From JAGMDK01 sp023128695 (GTDB lineage Bacteria; Planctomycetota; Phycisphaerae; UBA1845; Fen-1342), in the NCBI GenBank assembly GCA_030628805.1, contig DAOVQG010000005.1, positions 1-38,562 on the forward strand: DNA of 38,562 nt. Direction: 5' to 3'. Shown in pieces: positions 23,807 through 32,127 of the stretch; the first letter of the stretch is position 1; the number at the start of each line of letters is the position of its first letter. The position numbers were made by a program, and so were the translations under genes. The notes under the pieces were generated by a model that was not told where the DNA came from, searched no databases, and saw only the letters and a list, made by a program, of their open reading frames with translations.

Positions 23807-24994
23807 GTGTCGCAACCGGTAAACATCTTCATCTCCGTGGCCGAGGACTCAGCGGACGTGCACGCCGCCTCGCTGGTGCGGGCGGCGGGCGAGTTACTCC
23901 CCAAATGCCGGTTCCACGGCCTGACCGGCCCGCGGACGCGGGCCGCCGGGGTGGAGACCGTTTTCGATCTGACCGCCAGCGCGGCGATGCTCAGCGGGGT
24001 CTTCGGCTTCGGCACCTTCCGGCAAGCGTTGAGAGCTGTCAAAGCTGTCGAGCAGGCCTGGCGTCGGGAACCGCCTGATCTCGTAGTACTTCTCGACTCA
24101 CCTGAACTACACCTGGGCGTCACGGAGTTGCGGATTCCCGGGCTGGCACCGCGGGCACGCCGGTTGGGGATCCCGGTGCTATACTACATCGCACCGCAGA
24201 CCTGGGCCTCGCGAGAGTGGCGGAACAAACAAATCGCCCGCGACGTCGATCGCCTGGCGTGCATCCTACCCTTCGAGGAGTCCTACTTTCGACGCGCCCT
24301 GGTCTACGCGGATTACGTCGGGCATCCACTATTCGAGGCCCTGCGAAACGAATCGCCGAATGATGAAGTGATCCGGCGGCTGCAGGCCGGCGGCAAGCCG
24401 GTGATCGCGCTCCTGCCCGGCTCCCGGCGGCACGTGATCGACACGATGCTGCCGAAACAGCTCGAAGTCGTCCGCCGACTCCGAGCTCGCGGCGTCGCTG
24501 TGCAGCCGGCGGTCTCCTGCGTGGCCGCGGACCGGGTATCGCAGGTTCGCAGACATATTAACGCCAGCGGTTTCGCGGCTGAGATCGTCGCCGACGACAA
24601 CGCCAGCCTGCTGACGGCGGCCGATCTGGTGCTGGTGGCGTCCGGGACGGCGACGCTGCACGTGGCTCACTACCGCAAGCCGATGATCGTGATGTATGAC
24701 GCGGGGCGGGCGCTGGCGCTGCCGTACCGGCTGTTCGGCCGTTTTCTCATCAAGACGCCCTTGTTGTCGCTGGTGAACATCCTGGCCGGAGCCCGGGTGG
24801 TACCGGAATTCATGCCGTTCGTACGCGATCTCGACGCCGTGGCAACTGTGGCCAGACAGTTATTAACAGACACGACTTGGCGGAAAGTGATGATTCGGCA
24901 AATCGACGCGGTGGTCGAGCCGTTGGAGGAGTCCGAGGCGAGCGCGGATGTGTGCCGGATTATCGCGGAAATGACGGGGCACAGGATTACGTAG
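23807..24994 (+). CDS. lpxB: Lipid-A-disaccharide synthase
   Basis: GT19 glycosyltransferase that condenses UDP-2,3-diacylglucosamine with lipid X to form the lipid A disaccharide, at the inner membrane. 395 residues. Seen: N-terminal SVAEDSADVHAASLV (the family's GE-SGD-HGA motif in divergent form), FSGVFGF-like SGVFGFG, VLYYIAPQTWASR, ILPFEESYF, YVGHPL, ALLPGSRRHVI, and LVASGTATLHVA. The start is GTG at 23807. Its presence implies an outer membrane with lipid A or a relative. The divergent N-terminal motif (A for G in GE, A for G in SGD) is worth noting but the rest is intact. Confidence 0.9.
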   Translation: MSQPVNIFISVAEDSADVHAASLVRAAGELLPKCRFHGLTGPRTRAAGVETVFDLTASAAMLSGVFGFGTFRQALRAVKAVEQAWRREPPDLVVLLDSPELHLGVTELRIPGLAPRARRLGIPVLYYIAPQTWASREWRNKQIARDVDRLACILPFEESYFRRALVYADYVGHPLFEALRNESPNDEVIRRLQAGGKPVIALLPGSRRHVIDTMLPKQLEVVRRLRARGVAVQPAVSCVAADRVSQVRRHINASGFAAEIVADDNASLLTAADLVLVASGTATLHVAHYRKPMIVMYDAGRALALPYRLFGRFLIKTPLLSLVNILAGARVVPEFMPFVRDLDAVATVARQLLTDTTWRKVMIRQIDAVVEPLEESEASADVCRIIAEMTGHRIT

Positions 24995-25105
24995 TGCATT
25001 GGCGTCCGTTGTACAAGCCGGTCGTACACGGGATCAGCATAGGAAGGTCGTCGGATTGCTCGACGTGACGAAGGCGCTTGTAGGACGGGTGGGGAAGCAG
25101 TATGT

Positions 25106-25522
25106 TTGCTTAAGGAAGCCGAATCCCTGATAGCGTTGACAAGTCGGTTTCCGGAGTGGGCCGATATGATAAGTAAGGCATCAGAGAATCTTGAGTGCGC
25201 CAAGATGCTGGGCGAGAATTTAACATACTTTGATGCAGCAGCGAATCGTGCCTACTATGCTGCTTACCACGCAAGTTGGTACTATCTGGCGAAAATAGGT
25301 AGATCGGTTCCAGATGTACGGGGCAAGAAATACTGGCCTCATGATAGAATATTAGAGGTGCTCCAGGATATGGAATCGGTCGAGTTTGATAATGATTTCG
25401 ATGTCCTACAGCACCACAGAATAAAGGCTGATTATTCGCCCGATAATGTAAAGCAGTCCAAGGTTGCGGAAGCCTTGGTATATGCCGAACAGATTGTGGA
25501 ATGGGTGATGAATAATGTCTGA
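25106..25522 (+). CDS. HEPN domain protein
   Basis: Up to 138 residues. The helical HEPN signature NRAYYAAYHASWYYL (about residues 48-62) and the later HHRIKADYSP segment are clear. HEPN proteins are commonly RNases or toxin partners, but the catalytic R-X4-H motif was not confidently located, so activity is open. The TTG at 25106 gives the longest form; an ATG at 25166 preceded by GGAG 9 nt upstream keeps the whole domain and is at least as likely. GC content is about 46% (counted on three lines), far below the neighbouring aspS and lpxB, suggesting recent transfer. It overlaps the next gene by 8 nt, the layout of a toxin-antitoxin pair. Confidence 0.75.
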   Translation: MLKEAESLIALTSRFPEWADMISKASENLECAKMLGENLTYFDAAANRAYYAAYHASWYYLAKIGRSVPDVRGKKYWPHDRILEVLQDMESVEFDNDFDVLQHHRIKADYSPDNVKQSKVAEALVYAEQIVEWVMNNV

Positions 25523-25997
25523 ATCTGAACGGACGCTCCCTACAACCGCACTAAACGAGTTGTGCCGGATGATTGAGCGAACATGGCCTCCTTCACTGGC
25601 AGCATACGAGGGATTCACGACTGCTCGGCTAACTCCCGAGGATACGGACTGCGTGATTGAAGTTTTTTTCGTCGATGATTCAACTGAAACTTCAATCATT
25701 CGTGGGACATACCAATATCGCAAGCGGTTGCGACGTGACTTTGGTATTCACGTCGTCCTCTTATGCCACGACTTCGTGGATTCTAGATCACGCTATGCGG
25801 CTGATGTGTCGTCAATCCTCGCATCTCGCCCGGATGGCCGTGGATATACCTGCGTAAGCCGCTTGCTGGATGTTGCGGAAAATGTTACATACGTAACCGA
25901 TGGGGGACAAGCGATAAATGTGTTCATGGCGGCAACCACTGGTTCCCGGCTTAACGCATTTCTAATAGAAAGTGACCAATGGACGAAAGCAGCATAA
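25515..25997 (+). CDS. Unrecognised partner of the HEPN protein
   Basis: 160 residues, no family recognised. It overlaps the HEPN gene by 8 nt and the following gene by 19 nt and shares the low GC, so it travelled with HEPN. An alpha/beta pattern is visible (CVIEVFFVDDS, FGIHVVLLCHDFVDS, VTYVTDGGQAINVF). The usual partner of HEPN is a minimal nucleotidyltransferase with a GS-X9-D-D motif, which is not present here. It could be a new antitoxin type or a substrate-sensing partner (inference). The ATG at 25515 lies just after GGGTGATGAATA. Confidence 0.65.
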   Translation: MSESERTLPTTALNELCRMIERTWPPSLAAYEGFTTARLTPEDTDCVIEVFFVDDSTETSIIRGTYQYRKRLRRDFGIHVVLLCHDFVDSRSRYAADVSSILASRPDGRGYTCVSRLLDVAENVTYVTDGGQAINVFMAATTGSRLNAFLIESDQWTKAA

Positions 25998-26581
25998 GCG
26001 TAGATTCATTTCTCCTCTGTGAGGATGTTCGCCAGGAGACGAATGGCCAACACACGCTGGTTGGCGTCTTCAGCGATGTTCTCCATGTCCCGGTGTTGCC
26101 GTTAGTCTTCCCCCGGCTGGCCGTCTTTGTGCGTATCCGCGGCCTGAAACCCGGGAAGCGCGCCTACGCCTTGAAAGTGAGCGACGAAACCCAGGGTGTT
26201 GAAGTTGTGGCCGCCAAAGGCGAGCACGATCAATACGCCGGAGTCGAATCATCCATGTCGGCGTTCACATTTCGTTTTGGAGCCGTTCAGGCCAGGTCGT
26301 GGGGGGTGTTCACAATGAGGTTCACGCTCGGCGATGACGTTGCGTTCTCGCGTAGTATCCGGTTGCGACCGCCGTCCTGGGACATGATCTATGTTCCCTG
26401 CACGCATTGTAAATCTATCGTTTCCGCCGGCGTATCCGCCGTTGCGGGCGCGAGTGTCGCGCTCGCGAAGAACGAAGTGCGCTGTTCGCATTGCCATAAG
26501 ATGACGGATTTCGATGATCGTACCGCGATCCACCTCACTCCCCCATCCTATACACTTGGCCCCCCGGACTCCGACGCGTAA
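25979..26581 (+). CDS. DUF6941-like protein with C-terminal zinc ribbon
   Basis: 200 residues. The N-terminal part (SFLLCEDVRQETNGQHTLVG, VFPRLAVFVRI, then MSAFTFRFGAVQARSWG) resembles the DUF6941 family, a beta-sandwich-like group of unknown role. The C-terminus has CTHC and CSHC about 30 residues further on (residues 142-145 and 171-174), a likely zinc ribbon. GC is intermediate between the HEPN pair and aspS. It overlaps the preceding gene by 19 nt, so it could belong to the same transferred unit. Function unknown; family call by eye. Confidence 0.6.
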   Translation: MDESSISVDSFLLCEDVRQETNGQHTLVGVFSDVLHVPVLPLVFPRLAVFVRIRGLKPGKRAYALKVSDETQGVEVVAAKGEHDQYAGVESSMSAFTFRFGAVQARSWGVFTMRFTLGDDVAFSRSIRLRPPSWDMIYVPCTHCKSIVSAGVSAVAGASVALAKNEVRCSHCHKMTDFDDRTAIHLTPPSYTLGPPDSDA

Positions 26582-26597
26582 TCCAGGAGACGCCAGC

Positions 26598-28397
26598 GTG
26601 CCTCTGCCATACAACCAGCGAACGTGTTATTGCGGCGAAGTCGGGAGCGGCCGCGTCGGCCAGACAGTCCTCTTGGTCGGCTGGGTTCACGGCCGCCGCG
26701 ATCTGGGCGGGATGGTTTTCATCGACCTGCGCGACCGCACCGGCCTCGTGCAACTCAAATTTGATCCGGAGTTCGATCCGAAGGCGCACGAAATTGCCAA
26801 GGGGCTGCGGAGTGAGTTCTGCATCGTGGCGCGCGGGGAAGTCGCGCCGCGACCCGAGGGGCTGGTCAACCCCGACCTCAAGACCGGCGTGATTGAAGTC
26901 AATGTCCGCGAGGTCGAGACCCTCAGCGAATCAGTGACCCCGCAGTTCGAGCTCGAGGACGAGATCGAGACCAACGAGGAGACCCGGCTGCAATACCGCT
27001 TCCTCGACCTGCGTCGCAAGCCGATGCAGCAGGCTTTGGTAACGCGGCATCGCATCTGCAAAACGATCCGGGACTACTTCGACAGTGAAGGCTTCATCGA
27101 GATCGAGACGCCGTTTTTGACCAAGAGCACGCCGGAGGGAGCCCGGGACTTTCTGGTGCCCTCGCGGGTGCACGCCGGGAAGTTTTTCGCCCTGCCGCAG
27201 TCGCCGCAGCTTTTCAAGCAATTGCTAATGATGAGCGGGTTCGACAAGTACGTGCAGATCGTGCGCTGCTTCCGGGATGAGGACCTGCGGGCGGATCGGC
27301 AGCCGGAGTTCACGCAGCTCGATCTGGAGATGTCGTTCGTCCAGCCGGATGACGTGCTGCGCGTGGTCGAGGGCTGCCTGGCACGGATCATGAAGGAGAT
27401 CCACGGGCTCGACGTGCCGACGCCGTTCCCGCGCATGACGTACGAAGCGGCGCTGCGCGACTACGGCATCGACCGCCCGGACACGCGCTACGACCTGAAG
27501 ATCAAGGAAGTCAGCGAGCTCGCCCGGAAGATGGAATTCAAGGTCTTCAGCGGTGCGCTCGACGCCGGCGGCGTGGTCCGCGGCATTCGGCTGCCGGGTG
27601 GGGCGGCGATGACCCGCAAGGAAACCGACACGCTGACCGAAGACCTGCGCGGCATCGGGGCCGGCGGACTCCCGCTGGTCAAGGTCGCGGACGCCGGCGG
27701 CAAGCCCGTCCTCCAAACCGGCATCGCGAAGTTCTTCAACGATGAGACCACCGCCGAGGTGCTGAGCACGACCGGGGCCGCGGTCGGTGACATCCTCTTC
27801 TTTGCGGCCGGGCCGGAGGCGGAGGTCTGTAAATACCTGTCCTGGCTGCGGGAGACGGTCGCCAAGCGGCGGGGGCTGATCCCCGAGGGCAAATGGAACT
27901 TCCTGTGGGTGGTCGAGTTCCCGATGTTCGAGTTCAACGAAGAGGACGGCCGCTACTACGCCATGCACCATCCGTTCACCGCCCCCCGCGACGAGGACAT
28001 CTCGCGGCTCGAAAGTGATCCGGCCGGCTGCCGGGCCAAGGCCTACGACGTAGTGCTCAACGGCATCGAGCTGGGCGGCGGAAGCATCCGTATCCACCGG
28101 GCCGACGTGCAGGAGCTGGTCTTCAAGCTGCTCGACCTGACTAAGGAAGAGCAGGAACTGAAATTCGGGTTCCTGCTGCGGGCCCTGAAGTACGGCCCGC
28201 CCCCGCACGGCGGTATCGCCCTCGGCCTCGACCGCATCGTGATGCTCATGGCCGGCATGGACAGCATCCGCGACACGCTGGCGTTCCCGAAAACCGCCCG
28301 CGCCATATGCCCGCTGACCGCGGCCCCCAGCGAAGTCGCCCAGGAGCAACTCGACGAATTGGCCCTGAAGATCGCCGCGCCGGCGAAGAAGGGGTGA
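26598..28397 (+). CDS. aspS: Aspartyl-tRNA synthetase
   Basis: Class II synthetase of 599 residues (bacterial AspRS about 590) that charges tRNA-Asp, possibly also tRNA-Asn. Domains: N-terminal OB-fold anticodon binding (GWVHGRRDLGGMVFIDLRDR), class II motif 2 (RCFRDEDLRADRQPEFTQLD), the bacterial GAD insertion (about residues 300-420), and motif 3 (GIALGLDRIVMLM). The start is GTG at 26598, with CAGGAGA upstream; the longer frame from 26514 overlaps the previous gene and has no match. Its stop TGA and last Gly codon are provided by an inserted MITE-like element (28392-28540): the sequence after the element reads GCG AAG AAG TGA, the original ending. Confidence 0.95.
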   Translation: MPLPYNQRTCYCGEVGSGRVGQTVLLVGWVHGRRDLGGMVFIDLRDRTGLVQLKFDPEFDPKAHEIAKGLRSEFCIVARGEVAPRPEGLVNPDLKTGVIEVNVREVETLSESVTPQFELEDEIETNEETRLQYRFLDLRRKPMQQALVTRHRICKTIRDYFDSEGFIEIETPFLTKSTPEGARDFLVPSRVHAGKFFALPQSPQLFKQLLMMSGFDKYVQIVRCFRDEDLRADRQPEFTQLDLEMSFVQPDDVLRVVEGCLARIMKEIHGLDVPTPFPRMTYEAALRDYGIDRPDTRYDLKIKEVSELARKMEFKVFSGALDAGGVVRGIRLPGGAAMTRKETDTLTEDLRGIGAGGLPLVKVADAGGKPVLQTGIAKFFNDETTAEVLSTTGAAVGDILFFAAGPEAEVCKYLSWLRETVAKRRGLIPEGKWNFLWVVEFPMFEFNEEDGRYYAMHHPFTAPRDEDISRLESDPAGCRAKAYDVVLNGIELGGGSIRIHRADVQELVFKLLDLTKEEQELKFGFLLRALKYGPPPHGGIALGLDRIVMLMAGMDSIRDTLAFPKTARAICPLTAAPSEVAQEQLDELALKIAAPAKKG

Positions 28398-28540
28398 GCG
28401 TCAACATAGTGGGTGGGGCGGGCCTCCGTGCCCGCCAGTACGGTCCGATGGTGGGGCGGGCCTCCGTGCCCGCCAGTACGGTCCGATGGCGGCCGCGGAG
28501 GGCCGCCCCACCGGTATACCCACTTTCCTGACGCCCACCC
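28392..28540. mobile_element. MITE-like element, copy 1, at the aspS stop codon
   Basis: 149 bp with ends GGGTGAGCGTCA and (inverted) GGGTGGGCGTCA, flanked by a perfect 9-bp direct repeat GCGAAGAAG (28383-28391 and 28541-28549). The interior is a long hairpin (GGTGGGGCGG with CCGCCCCACC), and a 38-bp segment is tandemly duplicated relative to copy 2. It has no coding capacity. Confidence 0.8.
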
Positions 28541-28604
28541 GCGAAGAAGTGAGCACGACCACGTGGCTTGACGTATCACCACCGAAACCTGAACGTGCTC
28601 TCGC

Positions 28605-30806
28605 ATGGCACGTAAACTCGACCGATCTCTGTCGCCTCGTGGTCCGGGAGTGTTACGCCGTGAGTTCGTACCGCTGCTGATTCTGGCAGCCGGTGTAGTT
28701 GCTGCTCTAACCTTACTAGGCGGCTCAGCCCTCTGGTTGGTATTGCTATTCGAGGGCCTGTTGGCGGCAGGCTTGGTGCTCGCGGCGATAGGATGGGGCG
28801 CCTGGCCGGCGGTCGGACTCGGCTTGGGCCGGAGAAACGCCGGCCAACAGCTCTGCGTAGCGGCGGCCCTCGGCCTCGGCATCCTCAGCACACTAACGCT
28901 GGCGTTGGGCGTAGTGGGGGGGCTTAACCGAGTGCTCGCGTGGTCCGTGCTGGTGATCGGTTGGGTGCTCGGACTGACACGGGCGTACGTTTTCCAGAGG
29001 CGTACGCTCCAGCCCGGTTCGTCAGCCCGTCGAGCAGGCGAACGCGATGGGGCACCCTCCGCGAACGGTCGCTACCTGATAGCCACTACGCTGTTGCTCC
29101 TGACACTGCTCGTCCCGATTGCTATTGTGCTGTTCGGCGCAAGCTTGCCGCCGCGGGTATTATGGAGTGGCGAGAACTTCGCCTACGACGTATTGGAGTA
29201 CCACCTCCAGGGGCCTCGCGAATACTTTGACGCGGGGCGGATCGAGTTTCTCCCGCACAACGTGTACGCCTCGTTTCCACAGCAGATGGAAATGCTCTAT
29301 CTGCTGCTGATGCACCTGGCCGGCGGACCGCTCGCGGGGGCCATCCCGGCCCAATTACTGCACGCGCTCTGTGGCCTGCTGGCGGTAGCGGCGTTGGCAG
29401 CCTGGTCCCCCCCGGGCTGGCCGCGAACCATCGTCGCGATCCTCGCCGGCTCGGTGCCCTGGCTGGCCTGTCTGGGATGCCTGGCGTACGTCGAGCTGGG
29501 CATGTTGCTGTTCGCCGCCGTGGCGGCAGGGCTCGTCCTGGACCATTTCCATGCCAGCGTAGCGGCCGACCCCCGTGCCGGCCGTTCCACCGGCTGGAAG
29601 CCGGTGCCACACACCGGCAAGATGCCGGTGCCACACACCGGCTGGATGCCGGTGCCACACAATGTAGCGGCCGGCGCACCAACAATCCGCGCATCACACA
29701 GCGATTGGCGAATAACCGTTGCCGCCGGAGTGTGCGCGGGACTGGCGGGGGGATGCAAGTACACCGCGCTGGCCTTCGTCGCCGCGGCCCTGCTGAGCGC
29801 TTGGCTGGTGACTATGTCGGGAAGCCTCAAGCTCCGCGCGCGGCGACTGGCACTCTATGCCGGCGGCGCAATAGTGGCGTTTTCACCCTGGCTCATCCGC
29901 AACGCGGCTTTCACCGGCAACCCGGTGTACCCGTTCGCGTACCGCTGCTTCGGCGGCAGCGCGTGGAGTGCGGAGCAGGCTGAGCAATGGGCTCGCGGCC
30001 ATCGAGTGGCCGAGGAAAACGCTTCCTGCACCGGCCGCCTTCAAATCATCAACGACGAACTCCTCAAATCGTGGAAGATCGGCCCGGCACTACTCCTGCT
30101 GGCGGTGGCGGGGCTGGTTAGGGGGCGCTCGCGGCCGGCGGCGATGCCGGCCATCTGGTTGGCACTGATCGTGGCGGGGTGGGCCGCTCTCACGCACATG
30201 CCGGGTCGTTTTGTCATTCCTGCGGTCGTGCCGTTGACGATGCTGGCCGGGCTGGCGCTGGCCCGGCAGCCGTCCGCCGCGCGCCGACCAGCCCGGGCCG
30301 TTATCGCGCTACTGGCGTGCGCCGCGGCGGCCGGGGCCGTCATGAATGACCTGACTCTGGCCGGCTTGCTGCGCGACGACGACCGGCACTGGCGACGCTA
30401 CGGCTACCCCCTCCGCAAATTGCTCGGCCAAGTCGAATTCGTGCAACAGGCCGAGCTGGTCAACGAACTGGTCCCCCCTGACGGCAAGGTGTGGTTGATC
30501 GGCGAGGCGCGCGCGTTTTACCTGACGCCGCGGGTGCATTACACGGTGGTTTTCAACCGCGATCCGTGGCTGGAATACGCGCGGGCTGCGGCGCCGGACG
30601 AGGCGGTCGCGTGGCTGCGTACCCAAAACGTGACGCATGTGGTATTCTCGTGGAGGGAAATCGGACGACTCAGAAAGTCTTACGGGTTCCCGGAGTTTGT
30701 CACGCGCGCTTGGGTTGCACTACGGACGGAACACGGGCTCCGCCGCGTGGAGGTGCCACCCGCGGCGCAGGAGATGGGTATTGAAGTCTATGAGGTCGTG
30801 CCGTGA
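28605..30806 (+). CDS. GT-C-like polytopic membrane glycosyltransferase
   Basis: 733 residues with about ten hydrophobic segments. The first large extramembrane loop carries ENFAYDVLEYHLQGPREYF and EFLPHNVYASFPQQMEM, the D-x-YHL-P and LPHN-Y-FP pattern of uncharacterised GT39/ArnT-like GT-C enzymes that use lipid-linked sugars. The C-terminal region beyond residue 640 is soluble. Residues about 324-356 are not native: a TGWKPVPHTGKMPVPH-type repeat (29558-29680) is inserted in frame in a loop between membrane segments. First of four tightly packed plus-strand genes (GT-C, flippase-like, GT-C, MEMO1), probably for a cell-envelope or extracellular glycan (inference). Confidence 0.75.
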   Translation: MARKLDRSLSPRGPGVLRREFVPLLILAAGVVAALTLLGGSALWLVLLFEGLLAAGLVLAAIGWGAWPAVGLGLGRRNAGQQLCVAAALGLGILSTLTLALGVVGGLNRVLAWSVLVIGWVLGLTRAYVFQRRTLQPGSSARRAGERDGAPSANGRYLIATTLLLLTLLVPIAIVLFGASLPPRVLWSGENFAYDVLEYHLQGPREYFDAGRIEFLPHNVYASFPQQMEMLYLLLMHLAGGPLAGAIPAQLLHALCGLLAVAALAAWSPPGWPRTIVAILAGSVPWLACLGCLAYVELGMLLFAAVAAGLVLDHFHASVAADPRAGRSTGWKPVPHTGKMPVPHTGWMPVPHNVAAGAPTIRASHSDWRITVAAGVCAGLAGGCKYTALAFVAAALLSAWLVTMSGSLKLRARRLALYAGGAIVAFSPWLIRNAAFTGNPVYPFAYRCFGGSAWSAEQAEQWARGHRVAEENASCTGRLQIINDELLKSWKIGPALLLLAVAGLVRGRSRPAAMPAIWLALIVAGWAALTHMPGRFVIPAVVPLTMLAGLALARQPSAARRPARAVIALLACAAAAGAVMNDLTLAGLLRDDDRHWRRYGYPLRKLLGQVEFVQQAELVNELVPPDGKVWLIGEARAFYLTPRVHYTVVFNRDPWLEYARAAAPDEAVAWLRTQNVTHVVFSWREIGRLRKSYGFPEFVTRAWVALRTEHGLRRVEVPPAAQEMGIEVYEVVP
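29558..29682 (+). repeat. In-frame TGWKPVPH repeat bounded by GTAGCG repeats
   Basis: GTAGCGGCCG at 29559 starts hairpin copy H3 (stem CGGCCG/CGGCCG, 29563-29584). Three ~24-bp units of CCGGCTGGAAGCCGGTGCCA type follow, and a second GTAGCGGCCGG closes it near 29664. The reading frame of the membrane protein is kept throughout. A fragment of the same composite lies at 3656-3700. Confidence 0.8.
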
Positions 30807-30858
30807 TGAAGTCGGCAGATGGGCTTGAGCTGACCTGGGAGCACGACCCGCGGAACGG

Positions 30859-32127
30859 ATGGGCCGCATGAAGAAGAAAGCCGGCTCGCGCTGGGCAATG
30901 ACGTTTCTCCGCACCGGCTTGTGCCTGGCGGCCGTCGTCTTCCTCCTCTACAACGTCAATTGGCACGACTCCGTCCGCCTAGGTGACGCGGACGGCGAAC
31001 AGGTCCGGCTCCGGGAGCAACGGGGCGGTGAACTGGTCATCGAGCGCAACGGGCGGCAGGAGACGCGGCCCTGCGACGACTTCTATCAGGAACCCGGTGA
31101 GGAGGGCCTCGAACCGGTCATCGAGCTGGGCATCCCGAACGTCGTCTTGCAGGTCGACAAGCGGCTGGCGCTTTTCGCCATCTTGATCTTCGCCCCCGTC
31201 TGGTTCATCCAGGCCTACCGGCTCGTGCTTATGATCTCAATCCAGGGTGTGAAGCTGCGCTACTGGAATGCAGTCAAGCTGACCTTCGCGGGAAACTTCT
31301 TTAACTTCGCTCTGCCCGGCACCACCGGCGGCGATCTGGTCAAAGCGTACTACATCACGCACTACACCCACCGCAAGACCGAAGTGGTCACGACCATTTT
31401 CCTCGATCGCGCCATCGGCCTGTTGGGCATGGTCCTGCTCGCGGCCTTCGCCATCTTGATGTCCTGGGACCCGGAGGAATTCGGCTATCTGATCAGTACC
31501 CTGGGGTTGATCCTCGGCGGATTGTTGGTTGGGTCAATTATCGTCTTCAGCCGCCGAGTGCGGCAGACCCTGCGGCTGTCCGAGCTGGCCGCCCGCCTGC
31601 CGATGGGCGAGCAACTGCTCCGCGTCGGCCGGGCGACGATCGCGATGCGGCAACACAAGCTGCGCGTCGCCGTGTGCCTAGTGCTCACATTCATCCTTCA
31701 GACCATCGTCATGACCAGTGCCGCGATCATGGCGTGGGCCCTGGGCATGACGGGGGACCTGTTCTACTACATTACTTACGTCGCGATCGGTTTCCTGATC
31801 GCCGCCATTCCCATCTCGCCGCCGCAGGCCATCGGCGTGATGGAAGCCTTCTACGTGCAGTTCTTCACGCGGGGCGGCTTGAACACCGCCTCGCAAGCGG
31901 TGGCCCTGGCGCTGGCGGTGAGGCTGATTCAACTCGTCTGGGCCATCCCCGGCGTGCTGGTCCCGTTGCTCGGAGCGCACCTGCCGAAGAAAGCCGAACT
32001 GGATGCGCTCAGTCAGGAATCCGCCGCCGATACGGAAGAGACGAACGACGGTGACGGAAAGCGGGAGGCGGTCGTTGACGAAAGCCCGCGCCCGGAAACC
32101 GTCGCCCCCTCGGCAAGTCAGGAATGA
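30859..32127 (+). CDS. Lysylphosphatidylglycerol-synthase-TM family (flippase-like) membrane protein
   Basis: 422 residues of the UPF0104/LPG_synthase_TM family, without the C-terminal transferase domain. The family signature NFFNFALPGTTGGDLVKAYY lies at about residues 149-168, followed by further membrane helices and ISPPQAIGVMEAFY. Between the first membrane segment and the second there is an insert of about 60 hydrophilic residues (VRLGDADGEQVRLREQRG...). The C-terminal 45 residues are acidic and soluble. Stand-alone members are often encoded with glycosyltransferases and are thought to act on lipid-linked precursors. Starts at 30859 (or 30868, second ATG) and overlaps the next gene by 4 nt. 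Confidence 0.85.
   Translation: MGRMKKKAGSRWAMTFLRTGLCLAAVVFLLYNVNWHDSVRLGDADGEQVRLREQRGGELVIERNGRQETRPCDDFYQEPGEEGLEPVIELGIPNVVLQVDKRLALFAILIFAPVWFIQAYRLVLMISIQGVKLRYWNAVKLTFAGNFFNFALPGTTGGDLVKAYYITHYTHRKTEVVTTIFLDRAIGLLGMVLLAAFAILMSWDPEEFGYLISTLGLILGGLLVGSIIVFSRRVRQTLRLSELAARLPMGEQLLRVGRATIAMRQHKLRVAVCLVLTFILQTIVMTSAAIMAWALGMTGDLFYYITYVAIGFLIAAIPISPPQAIGVMEAFYVQFFTRGGLNTASQAVALALAVRLIQLVWAIPGVLVPLLGAHLPKKAELDALSQESAADTEETNDGDGKREAVVDESPRPETVAPSASQE

Noticed and set aside
27225..28349. Minus-strand frame of 374 codons
   Set aside because: Antisense shadow of aspS.
28412..28540. Rho-independent terminator of aspS
   Set aside because: The hairpin is the body of a mobile element with target duplications and no T-run; any terminator activity would be secondary.
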